This document shows, one piece after another, positions 7,632 through 14,850 of a DNA stretch of 15,049 nt (position 1 is its first letter; each line of letters opens with the position of its first letter). The translations under genes and the position numbers were made by a program. The stretch is from PFJX01 sp038215555 (GTDB taxonomy: Bacteria > Pseudomonadota > Gammaproteobacteria > Burkholderiales > Thiobacillaceae), in assembly GCA_038215555.1 (NCBI GenBank), contig JBBQQT010000083.1, positions 1 through 15,049 on the forward strand, in the 5' to 3' direction. The notes under the pieces were generated by a model that was not told the origin of the DNA, searched no databases, and saw only the letters and a list, made by a program, of their open reading frames with translations.

Positions 7632-8408
7632 ATGAACTTCCGAGAGTCAATGTTTGCCTCCAACGGTCCGGTTATCGGGCATTTCCTATTCGAGTTTGCG
7701 ACGCCAGGTATAGGTTACTTAGCCCGCAATGCCGGTGCTGATTTCATTGTTCTAGACCTAGAACACAGTGCGTTCGGATTCGAAACGGCAAAGCAAGTTG
7801 TGTTGTCGGCGCGTGCGGCCGGTTTGCCGATCATCGTGCGTGCCCCTTCGTGTGAGTCCAAGGATTTAGCCCGTGTGTGCGATATTGGAGCGGACGGTGT
7901 GATGGCGCCCAATGTTGAGTCCGTGGCGCAAGCGCAGGCCATTGTGGCGGCTGTCAAATATTCTCCAGAAGGGCGCAGAGGCATAGGACAAATCCTGATG
8001 CATGATCGTTACCGCAGCGGTTCGTTTGGCGACAAGGCCGCCAGCGCCAACGCTGCCTTGTCGGTATTCGTCCAGATCGAATCGGTGGACGGTGTGCGCG
8101 CAGCATCCGGTATTGCGTCAGTCGACGGGGTTGACTGCCTCTGGATCGGGCATATGGATCTATCCAGCTCTATCGGTCTGCCCGCTGACTTTACCAATGC
8201 GACATTCAAGGAAAGTGTCTCCGCGGTCTTGGCCGCGACTGCCGCTCACGGGAAGCTGGCCGGCCGCCTAGCCCGCACCGTGGATGAGGCAGTGGCGCTA
8301 GTTCACTCTGGATTTCGGTGCGTCGCCCTGTCCACGGATACGCAAATTTACCAAAACGCCCTGGCAAATGGAATTAATGCTCTGCGCGCAGGAGTTAGCC
8401 ATGGATGA
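7632..8408 (+). CDS. HpcH/HpaI-family aldolase/citrate lyase
   Basis: This 258-residue class II (metal-dependent) aldolase has a TIM-barrel phosphoenolpyruvate-binding fold. Visible motifs: GHFLFEFATPGIGYLARNAG, the DLEHS strand with catalytic His and acidic residues, IIVRAP with the pyruvate-binding Arg, GADGVMAPNVES, the metal ligand Glu in FVQIES, and the metal ligand Asp in WIGHMDLSSSIG (usually GxNDLSxSLG, so H replaces the common N). The family reversibly splits 2-keto-3-deoxy or 2-keto-4-hydroxy acids into pyruvate, or a related keto acid, and an aldehyde. Length is normal. AGGAG (7622-7626) lies five bases before the ATG. It is the first gene of the rightward catabolic set and overlaps the next gene by eight bases, so it probably catalyses the final carbon-carbon cleavage of that route. 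The substrate is unknown. Confidence 0.92.
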   Translation: MNFRESMFASNGPVIGHFLFEFATPGIGYLARNAGADFIVLDLEHSAFGFETAKQVVLSARAAGLPIIVRAPSCESKDLARVCDIGADGVMAPNVESVAQAQAIVAAVKYSPEGRRGIGQILMHDRYRSGSFGDKAASANAALSVFVQIESVDGVRAASGIASVDGVDCLWIGHMDLSSSIGLPADFTNATFKESVSAVLAATAAHGKLAGRLARTVDEAVALVHSGFRCVALSTDTQIYQNALANGINALRAGVSHG

Positions 8409-9450
8409 ATTTCGCGTCGGCTATAGCGCCGCGTTTCGTCGCAACAACGGAAGCTGGAATTTTCCCGGATTTGATCCCCACATCATGGACGGTGACGCGC
8501 GCCTGAAAGCTGTTGCACTGAAAAATGGGCCAGTGATTAGTCCGACGGATCTGCTTGGGTTGGATGGTCTGATTCTGGCTGGAGAGACTTTGCCAGCAGA
8601 AACATTGCAGGCAAGCGAAACGCTGTGTGTCGTCGCGCGGTTCGGTGTGGGGTACGACAAAGTTGATGTGCACGCCTGTAGCCGTGCCGACGTCGCTTTG
8701 TGCACTACGCCGGACGCGGTGCGGCGACCTGTCGCAGTTGCCGCCTTGACCCTTGTGCTCTCCCTTGCAGGGCGACTTCTGGTCAAGGATCAGCTGGTGC
8801 GCGAAGGACCTTCCGGCTTTGCCAGACGCAGTGACTATATGGGCGTAGGTCTGACGGGCCGCACGCTGGCCAGCGTGGGACTCGGAAACATTGGTCTTGA
8901 AATGTTTCGGCTCGCAACGCCGTTCGGCATGCGGCATATCGCGTTTGATCCGTTTGCCGACCGGAATCGCGTAGCTGGCAGCAACGTCGCGCTGGTCGAT
9001 CTGGACACCGTCTTCCGCGAGGCGGACTTTTTGGCTCTGCATTGCCCCCTGACGGCCGATACATACCATCTGGTCAACGAGAAACGATTGGCAATGATGA
9101 AGCCGACTGCGTTTCTGGTCAACACTTCGCGAGGCCCGGTGGTTGATCAGACGGCTCTCGAAGAGGCGTTGCTGGCTGGCATTATCGCAGGCGCTGGACT
9201 AGATGTATTCGATCCGGAGCCCCCGCCGTCGGACGCGCGAATCCTACAGATGCCCAATACGATCCTCACTCCCCATGCGTTGTCCTGGACCGATGAAAGT
9301 TTCACGGGTATCGGCGCCGCATGCGTCGATGCTGTTCGTGCCGTTTCCGTCGGCCATGTGCCGCGGCATGTCGTCAATCGTGACGTGTTGGATCACCCTG
9401 GGTTCCGGCGCAAGATCGAACGCCATCTCGCAGCCGCCTCGCCAGAATAG
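8401..9450 (+). CDS. D-isomer-specific 2-hydroxyacid dehydrogenase, NAD(P)-binding
   Basis: This 349-residue cytosolic dehydrogenase should interconvert a 2-hydroxy acid and a 2-keto acid. With the ATG at 8401, the Rossmann glycine motif GLGNIG falls at residues 160-165. The catalytic Arg is in VNTSRGPVVD (Arg244), the Glu in FDPEPPP (Glu273) and the acid/base His in LTPHALSW (His292), the full catalytic triad. The N-terminal substrate lobe has ARFGVGYDKVD and PDAVRRPVAVAALTL, a variant seen in sugar-acid gene clusters. The frame is open from 8368, but the ATG at 8401 has AGGAG (8390-8394) six bases ahead and gives a normal length. It overlaps the aldolase stop by eight bases, indicating coupled translation. 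A role just before aldol cleavage is inferred. Confidence 0.92.
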   Translation: MDEFRVGYSAAFRRNNGSWNFPGFDPHIMDGDARLKAVALKNGPVISPTDLLGLDGLILAGETLPAETLQASETLCVVARFGVGYDKVDVHACSRADVALCTTPDAVRRPVAVAALTLVLSLAGRLLVKDQLVREGPSGFARRSDYMGVGLTGRTLASVGLGNIGLEMFRLATPFGMRHIAFDPFADRNRVAGSNVALVDLDTVFREADFLALHCPLTADTYHLVNEKRLAMMKPTAFLVNTSRGPVVDQTALEEALLAGIIAGAGLDVFDPEPPPSDARILQMPNTILTPHALSWTDESFTGIGAACVDAVRAVSVGHVPRHVVNRDVLDHPGFRRKIERHLAAASPE

Positions 9451-11366
9451 TGGTGCGCAATAGCGATCAGTCCCAATCGGTTGTTGTCGGGCCCTTTGTC
9501 GCGTCACGTACGGGAACGGTGCTGCAATCGGTACAGGCCGAAAGTGTGTGCTGCGTCGAGGAAATTGGATTGGTGGTCCGGAATCGCGAATGGCACAGCG
9601 TAGCGCCGCAGTCGATGCATGTTTTACGGACTCCGGATTGCCAGGGTGGATTGGTCCTTCATGGAACAACGCAAGTGGAGCATGGTCGTTTGGTGTGGCA
9701 ACTGGCATGCACAGGCCGCGCCGATGGCCTGGACCTGGAGTTGAAGATGTGTGCTCAGGGCTCGGTCACAGTGAATCGCGCAGGCCTGGTATTGCTGTTG
9801 CCCACCGATCGATTCGCGGGGGCGAAGGTTTTTTTGACGGACGCAGCTGGAGCAACGTTTTCGTCTGAATTACCAACGAAAATTGCTGCGCATCAGCCTC
9901 TGCCCCCATTTCGAGCCTTGGACGTCACTGCCGTCGATGGAACGCAAATTGTCCTTTCATTCGAGGGGGACGAATTTGAAGTTGAAGACCATCGCAACTG
10001 GCTCGATCCGACATTTAAGTTCTATAACCGGCCGTTGTCCGCTCCCGTTCCATACTGCGTCGAGGATGGGCAATTGGTTCGACAACGTATTCGAGTCACC
10101 GTCCGCCGCCTAGTAAAGGCCAGCCGGAAGAGAGGCCGGTCCGCGGCATTGGACGTAGGTGAACCTGTCGGTCGGCTGCCTGCCTTGGGTGTTGCTCTGG
10201 AGCCTGAGCATCTATCTGCGGACACAAGGCAATGGTCGTTGATCAAACACCTCGGCCTTGCTTTTGCGCTGATTCGGATCCTGCGCGGTGAAGGCATTCT
10301 CCTGGGGCCGCTGGTTGCCCAAGCCACAGCTTGCAGACTTCAGATCAGGCTGGAACTCATCGCCATAGATGAAGGGGATGTGCAGAATATGGCACGATGT
10401 CTCGGCGGCGGACCACTGGCAGCGGTACATTCGGTCGCTTGTCACTTACTTACGCCTCAGGTTCACGGGATGCTGACGCAGTATTTCCCCGGTATCCTGG
10501 TCGTGCAAGGGACTTTCGGCGACTTTGTCCATATCAACCGCATGCCGATCTTGCATCCCATCGGCGCCGCGATGGGGTTTGCACTGTGCCCCACCGTACA
10601 TGCCGTGGACAACCATAGTCTGATTCGCTCCCTTGGCGCATTGACAGACGTGATGAGTCAGGCGCGACAACTATCCCGAGGAGCCCCCCTTTTTGTGGGC
10701 CGGTGCGCGCTGCGCCGAGACCTGCATCCGTTGACCGGTACACGCTGCGGCCTACCTCAGCGTGCAGACGGATCTCTCGATATTGTTGATTCGAGACAGA
10801 TGTTGCCGATCGCTGCTGCATGGCTGGCGTGTGTCATCGCTTTATGCGGTCGGTCTGGTGTTAATTCTTTGTGCACTTTTGAGGCTCTTGGTGAACGTGG
10901 TCTGATTGGCGCAGAGCCGAATGGAGAGCAGACTGCCCTATCACCAACTGCTTTGGTTCTTCAAGAATTGGCAAAGCATCAAGGAGCCTCTGTTGCCGGT
11001 GTACGGCTGGAAGCTCACCAGTATGGAGTCTTCACGCTCGCAGGCGCCCGACACACCCTGTGGGTCGTCGAATTGGCAGGGTGCGCTTTGTGCTTGCCGT
11101 TGGCTCACCTGTCGCCGATCAGTGTTCATGTCTTGGCGCGTCGCAGGGGTGCCTTTGGTTGGAGACCGGTGTCGGTAGGCAAAGAGCTTGTGCAATTGCA
11201 GGCCTACCAGATCGTGCGCCTCGATCTACCAACACCTGCTTGGGGGGATGGAGTCCTCTCTGCGGTCGCAGGAGGCCTTGTCAGACCACCGGTTTGCCGA
11301 CCGGCAGGAGGCACGCCGGCTTCTGACTTTGGCGATTGCATGCACAACTCGGCGAACGGAGGTTAA
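9450..11366 (+). CDS. Large D-apionate lactonase (ApnL)-like protein
   Basis: This 638-residue protein has three regions. Residues 1 to about 240 are beta-rich and contain the diagnostic stretch EVEDHRNWLDPTFKFY plus NRPLSAPVPY (177-202). About 250-500 resembles a TIM barrel, with PTVHAVDNHSLI (381-392), an LRRDLHPL strand, VDSRQ...AAAWLA (446-460) and SLCTFEALGERGLIG (473-487). The end is a beta domain (about 515-595). These blocks match, from memory, the D-apionate lactonase family of D-apiose catabolism, so lactone hydrolysis is the best guess; I cannot confirm orthology. The start is probably GTG at 9450, overlapping the previous TAG stop by one base, with no clear ribosome binding site; GTG 9453 is an alternative. 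The last 40 residues are proline/glycine-rich and may be a non-conserved tail. It is followed by a Gfo/Idh dehydrogenase, the enzyme type that makes such lactones. Confidence 0.68.
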   Translation: MVRNSDQSQSVVVGPFVASRTGTVLQSVQAESVCCVEEIGLVVRNREWHSVAPQSMHVLRTPDCQGGLVLHGTTQVEHGRLVWQLACTGRADGLDLELKMCAQGSVTVNRAGLVLLLPTDRFAGAKVFLTDAAGATFSSELPTKIAAHQPLPPFRALDVTAVDGTQIVLSFEGDEFEVEDHRNWLDPTFKFYNRPLSAPVPYCVEDGQLVRQRIRVTVRRLVKASRKRGRSAALDVGEPVGRLPALGVALEPEHLSADTRQWSLIKHLGLAFALIRILRGEGILLGPLVAQATACRLQIRLELIAIDEGDVQNMARCLGGGPLAAVHSVACHLLTPQVHGMLTQYFPGILVVQGTFGDFVHINRMPILHPIGAAMGFALCPTVHAVDNHSLIRSLGALTDVMSQARQLSRGAPLFVGRCALRRDLHPLTGTRCGLPQRADGSLDIVDSRQMLPIAAAWLACVIALCGRSGVNSLCTFEALGERGLIGAEPNGEQTALSPTALVLQELAKHQGASVAGVRLEAHQYGVFTLAGARHTLWVVELAGCALCLPLAHLSPISVHVLARRRGAFGWRPVSVGKELVQLQAYQIVRLDLPTPAWGDGVLSAVAGGLVRPPVCRPAGGTPASDFGDCMHNSANGG

Positions 11367-11369
11367 TTC

Positions 11370-12404
11370 ATGTCTAAAGGTACGAGAATTGCATTGGTGG
11401 GTTGCGGGCAATATGCTGTGAACCACTTGCATGCATGGAGCAAATTGTCGGCTGACGGCGCTCAGCTTGTTGCGGTTTGCGACGCCGTATCAAAGCGGGC
11501 AGATGCGATGTCACGACAGTATGGAGTACCAGCGTTTGGCAGCATGGAAGCACTTTGCGACGCCGTCGATGTAGACTTGGTGGACATCGTAGCTGGCGTT
11601 TCATCGAATCCCGGGTTAGTGGCCTTTGCGGCGAGCCGGAGGATCGGGGTGATTGTGCAGAAGCCGGTTGCTGTTGACTGGGAAACGGCACTTCGTATCA
11701 AGCAGGACGTGCTGGCTGCAGACATCTGGTTCGCTGTACACGAAAACTTTCGTTTTCGACGTTCCATGCGCCGCATCCGGCAGATCCTCGATGACGGAGC
11801 AATTGGCCAGCCCCGGTGGGGACGCCTTTCCTGGCGCAGTGGATTCGACGTTCTTGTAAAGCAACCCTACCTCGCAGAGATGTCTCGGTTCGCCCTGATG
11901 GACGTTGGCGTGCACCTTATGGACTTGGCACGTTTCCTTTTTGGAGAAGCCGACAGGGTCCATTGTGAGCTGCAGTCCCGCGCGTCACGTATGCGCGGGG
12001 AGGACTCTGCGACAGTGATGTTGCGCCATTCGAATGGGGCTGTAACAGTGGTCGACTGCACGTATAGCGCGCGCCGCGAACCCGACCTGTTCCCTCAAGT
12101 GCTCGCGGAAGTTGAAGGCGAGAACGGAAGTATCCTGTTGCAATCTGGCCTCTCACTGCAGGTGACTGTCGGCAATGCCACGTGGACCGAGCAACTCGCA
12201 GATGGAGGCCAGGCCGATCCGCTTTCTCCAGCTGCGATTGCATCTGACGCTGTGTTCGCAGCTCAGGCGCATATGCTGCAGCGATTCCAGGAGTGCCGAC
12301 GGGCAGACACCGATCTGCTGGATAACCTCAAGTCGTTCGCGCTAGTTGAGGCAGCCTATGCGAGCGCCGTCAAGCGTGTGCCGGTGCAGCCGATGCACCC
12401 ATAG
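11370..12404 (+). CDS. Gfo/Idh/MocA family sugar dehydrogenase
   Basis: This 344-residue NAD(P)-dependent sugar dehydrogenase is complete. The Rossmann start is RIALVGCGQYAVNHLHAW, the cofactor domain has DLVDIVAGVSS and the QKP motif (a variant of EKP), then AVHENFRFRRSM. The catalytic D-x-x-x-H appears as MDVGVHLMDLARFLFGE. The family oxidises a sugar at C1 to a lactone or an inositol to a ketone. Next to an ApnL-like lactonase, a D-apiose-dehydrogenase-like role is attractive but inferred. A strong GGAGG (11358-11362) lies seven bases before the ATG, and the preceding stop is three bases away. It is homologous to the partial protein at 1-510 (shared G-x-G-x-Y-A-x-x-HLxAW and HENFRF). Its stop codon also marks the point where GC-rich flanking sequence and a truncated gene begin. 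Confidence 0.92.
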   Translation: MSKGTRIALVGCGQYAVNHLHAWSKLSADGAQLVAVCDAVSKRADAMSRQYGVPAFGSMEALCDAVDVDLVDIVAGVSSNPGLVAFAASRRIGVIVQKPVAVDWETALRIKQDVLAADIWFAVHENFRFRRSMRRIRQILDDGAIGQPRWGRLSWRSGFDVLVKQPYLAEMSRFALMDVGVHLMDLARFLFGEADRVHCELQSRASRMRGEDSATVMLRHSNGAVTVVDCTYSARREPDLFPQVLAEVEGENGSILLQSGLSLQVTVGNATWTEQLADGGQADPLSPAAIASDAVFAAQAHMLQRFQECRRADTDLLDNLKSFALVEAAYASAVKRVPVQPMHP

Positions 12405-12607
12405 TGCGAATGAGCGAGCTCCGAATGGCAGTTTGGCATTCCGACGCGGCGCGTGGCCTCGAGGGCCGCGATTGCATCCTGCTGGCACATTTTTCAACCT
12501 CGCGCGCACTGGAGGCAGTGCAGGCTGTGTCATCGTGCCCGGTGCTGACCAGCCCCGGCAGTGCGGTGCAAAAGCTGCGGCGCTTGATGGCGAGCCAGTT
12601 CGGATGA
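12404..12607 (+). pseudogene. Asp/Glu racemase-like protein, C-terminal remnant
   Basis: An open frame of about 67 codons that overlaps the last base of the dehydrogenase stop. From about residue 18 it reads GLEGRDCILLAHFSTSRALE, then a short stretch and PVLTSPGSAVQKLRRLM. This is the C-terminal helix-strand-helix and final substrate-loop segment of the aspartate/glutamate racemase or maleate isomerase-like superfamily. Full proteins are about 210-250 residues, so roughly the first two-thirds are missing. The GTG/ATG-like starts at 12404-12412 have no ribosome binding site and give no fold on their own. It is co-directional with and 31 bases upstream of otnK, so it probably belonged to that operon and was cut by the event that placed the catabolic block here. 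Confidence 0.6.
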
Positions 12608-12638
12608 GTGGGCGCTGAATTTCATTGACTACAACGCC

Positions 12639-13925
12639 ATGATCAAACTAGGCTGCATTGCCGACGACTTCACCGGGGCCACTGACCTAAGTAATAACCT
12701 TGTGAAGGGCGGCATGCGCGTGCTTCAGGCCTTCGGTGTGCCGGGCACTGCGCTTGTCTTGGACGCGCCTTACGACGCTGTCGTCATCGCTCTCAAGTCG
12801 CGCACGATTCCTGCTGCCGACGCCGTCGCGCAATCGCTGCAGGCTCAGGCTTGGCTCACCGCGCAGGGCGCGCAGCAAATCTTTTTCAAGTACTGTTCCA
12901 CCTTCGACAGCAGCCCGGCCGGAAATATCGGCCCGGTTACCGAGGCGCTGATGGATGCGCTGGACTGCGGCTTTTCGGTCGGCACCCCGGCGTTTCCGGA
13001 CAACCACCGGGCGGTGTTCATGGGCCACCTTTTCGTTGGCGATATGTTGCTGAGCGAATCGGGCATGCAGCACCATCCGCTGACACCGATGAAGGACGCA
13101 AACCTGGTTCGTGTGCTGCAGGCGCAATCCTCGCACCGGGTCGGCCTGCTGGAACATGGCGCGGTCGCGGCAGGCCCGGGTGCAATCATCAAGCGCATGG
13201 GCGAGTTGCAATCGCGGGGTATCGGCATGGTGATAGCAGACGCCATCTCCAATGCAGACTTGTTCGGTCTGGGCGTCTCCGTGAAAGGTCACAAACTGGT
13301 CGCGGGTGGCTCGGGCCTGGCGATCAGTTTGCCGCAGAATTTTGGCATCCTGCCCTCCGCCGCGCCGTCGAAATTGCCGCCTGGAACTGGCGCTCGCGCC
13401 ATCGTCTCCGGTAGTTGTTCGGTTGCCACGAACGGGCAGGTTCGATATTTTTTGGCGCAGGGCGGCGCAGCGTTTGCGGTGGATCCGGCCCGGGTGGCCG
13501 CTGGCGACGACGTCGGCACTGAGGCGCTGGCATGGGCTGCATTGCAGCTCGCTGTCAGCGACGATCCGGTATTGATTTATTCCACTGCCGACCCCGGCGC
13601 GGTGGCCGCCGCGCAGCAAAACCACCGGGCACCGGTGGTCGGCGACATGATCGAGAAGACTCTGGCCAATGTGGCGTGCGGCCTGGTGGGGTTGGGCGTG
13701 GGCCAGCTCGTGGTGGCTGGCGGTGAAACTTCCGGTGCCTGTGTGCAGGCACTGGGTATCGACCAGCTGCAGATAGGCCCGCAGATTGCGCCGGGCGTGC
13801 CGTGGTGCTATTTCGACAGAGCCAGCGAACATCGCGGCAAGGCGCATGGGCTCCACTTAGCGCTGAAGTCGGGCAACTTCGGCAACGAGAATTTTTTCAC
13901 CCGCGCCTTTGCACTTCTGGCATGA
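12639..13925 (+). CDS. otnK: 3-oxo-tetronate kinase (four-carbon acid sugar kinase, DUF1537)
   Basis: This 428-residue cytosolic kinase phosphorylates 3-oxo-tetronates (oxidised L-threonate or D-erythronate) at the C4 hydroxyl, ahead of decarboxylation by OtnC. The N-terminal domain has the hallmark LGCIADDFTGATDLSNNL (residues 4-21), KYCSTFDSSPAGNIGPVTEA and the FPDNHR...GHLFVGDMLLSES block. The C-terminal nucleotide-binding domain has VAGGSGLA, IVSGSCSVATNGQV, GGETSGACVQALG and the closing LKSGNFGNENFFTRAF. These match OtnK over its full length. No clear ribosome binding site precedes the ATG at 12639, which may reflect loss of upstream coupling to a full racemase gene. The downstream OtnC partner appears damaged, so the pathway may no longer run from this locus. 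The related 3-oxo-isoapionate kinase (OiaK) is the main alternative. Confidence 0.88.
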   Translation: MIKLGCIADDFTGATDLSNNLVKGGMRVLQAFGVPGTALVLDAPYDAVVIALKSRTIPAADAVAQSLQAQAWLTAQGAQQIFFKYCSTFDSSPAGNIGPVTEALMDALDCGFSVGTPAFPDNHRAVFMGHLFVGDMLLSESGMQHHPLTPMKDANLVRVLQAQSSHRVGLLEHGAVAAGPGAIIKRMGELQSRGIGMVIADAISNADLFGLGVSVKGHKLVAGGSGLAISLPQNFGILPSAAPSKLPPGTGARAIVSGSCSVATNGQVRYFLAQGGAAFAVDPARVAAGDDVGTEALAWAALQLAVSDDPVLIYSTADPGAVAAAQQNHRAPVVGDMIEKTLANVACGLVGLGVGQLVVAGGETSGACVQALGIDQLQIGPQIAPGVPWCYFDRASEHRGKAHGLHLALKSGNFGNENFFTRAFALLA

Positions 13926-13941
13926 CCCGCCACTTTTCGGC

Positions 13942-14511
13942 ATGAACGAAACACAGGCCCGCGCCGAGATTTGCCGTGTCGGCCAAAGCCTTTTCTCTCG
14001 CGGCTATGTGCATGCCACGGCAGGCAACATCAGCGTGCGAGTGGACGAGGCCGAAGGAGATGGGCTGGTCATGACGCCGACCGACGCCTGCCTGGGGTTT
14101 CTTGACCCAGCACGGCTGTCACGCATTGACGCGCGGGGGCGGCAGACCGGCGGCTACACGGTTAGCAAGATACTGGCCCTGCACCGCACGATTTATGCCA
14201 CGGCTCGCGCGTTCGACCCGGCCACGGCCTGTGCGATCGACACCCACAGCATCCACTGCGTCGCAGCGAGCCTTGACGCCACGGGAAGCGAACTGCTCCC
14301 GGCACTGACGCCCTGCTTAATAATGAAGGTCGGCCATGTGCCGTTGATCCCTTACCAGCGCCCCGGCAGCGGCGCCGGTGCGAACACGTATCTGCGGGTC
14401 GGGATGGTGCCTGCGCTGGGCACTGTAAGCGCGCACTTTTACAATGGGTTAGTGTGGCTGACCAACACCTTGCAGGTTTTGCTCATCATGTACATTTACG
14501 CCCGACGGTGA
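13942..14511 (+). pseudogene. otnC: OtnC-like 3-oxo-tetronate 4-phosphate decarboxylase (class II aldolase), damaged
   Basis: The frame gives 189 residues from the ATG at 13942, 17 bases after the otnK stop. Residues 1 to about 142 follow OtnC well: EICRVGQSLFSRGYVHATAG, NISVRV, MTPTDACLGFLDPARLSRID, SKILALHRTIY, then LTPCLIMKVGHVPLIPYQRP. The zinc-site motif, normally H-T-H-S-x-H, here reads D-T-H-S-I-H (GAC for CAC), replacing a metal ligand. After RPGS (about 14370) similarity to the family fades. The second conserved His region and the usual helical C-terminus are missing, and the product ends in an unrelated hydrophobic tail. A working enzyme would decarboxylate 3-oxo-tetronate 4-phosphate to dihydroxyacetone phosphate. 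I infer a pseudogene from two independent faults, though an altered-function protein cannot be excluded. Confidence 0.72.
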
Positions 14512-14850
14512 ATGGATGAGGCAATAGCGTCGGCGTGGCGGAGTTGAAGGCAATCGCCTAGTGCAAATCGGGTTTGCTCCTCGATCGGCTGGATGTTGAG
14601 TTGGCCCGGCTTGAAAAAGAGCGGGCAGAACCCTGGCAGTTGGGGCAGCACAAGTTGCAAAGCGAAAAGCGTGGGGGCGATAACTTGCAGCGGTTTGCAG
14701 CCAGTTGATGAGGTGCCAGCGCGTATGCAGCGTGACGGATGGCTTCAACGTGCCGTTTTCGCAGCGCGTGATTCGCGTTGTTCAAGAGTCGGGTATGCGG
14801 CGCAACCGCTAAACTCCGCCGCTCCTGAAAAATCTATTTAGTTCTACCTG
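14512..14850. other. Stretch with no recognisable gene
   Basis: These 339 bases separate the otnC remnant from the Tex-like start. Short open frames on both strands (for example 14593-14841 plus and 14449-14748 minus) have no family resemblance and overlap one another. I see no terminator with a T-tract, no tRNA-like fold and no transposase motif. It is probably decayed coding or intergenic sequence. Confidence 0.4.

Noticed and set aside
9244..9708. A 154-residue minus-strand frame spanning the dehydrogenase/lactonase junction
   Set aside because: It overlaps two co-directional, well-supported genes on the other strand and has no recognisable motif.
12687..13856. A 389-residue open frame on the minus strand opposite otnK
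   Set aside because: It lies entirely antisense to a well-conserved kinase, is rich in Arg/His/Gln as expected from high-GC antisense reading, and shows no family motif.
14512..14850. Possible insertion-sequence remnant (a plus-frame helix-like LDRLDVELARLEKE reminiscent of transposase N-termini)
   Set aside because: The match is short and low-complexity, the frame ends quickly, and no catalytic motif or terminal repeats are visible.
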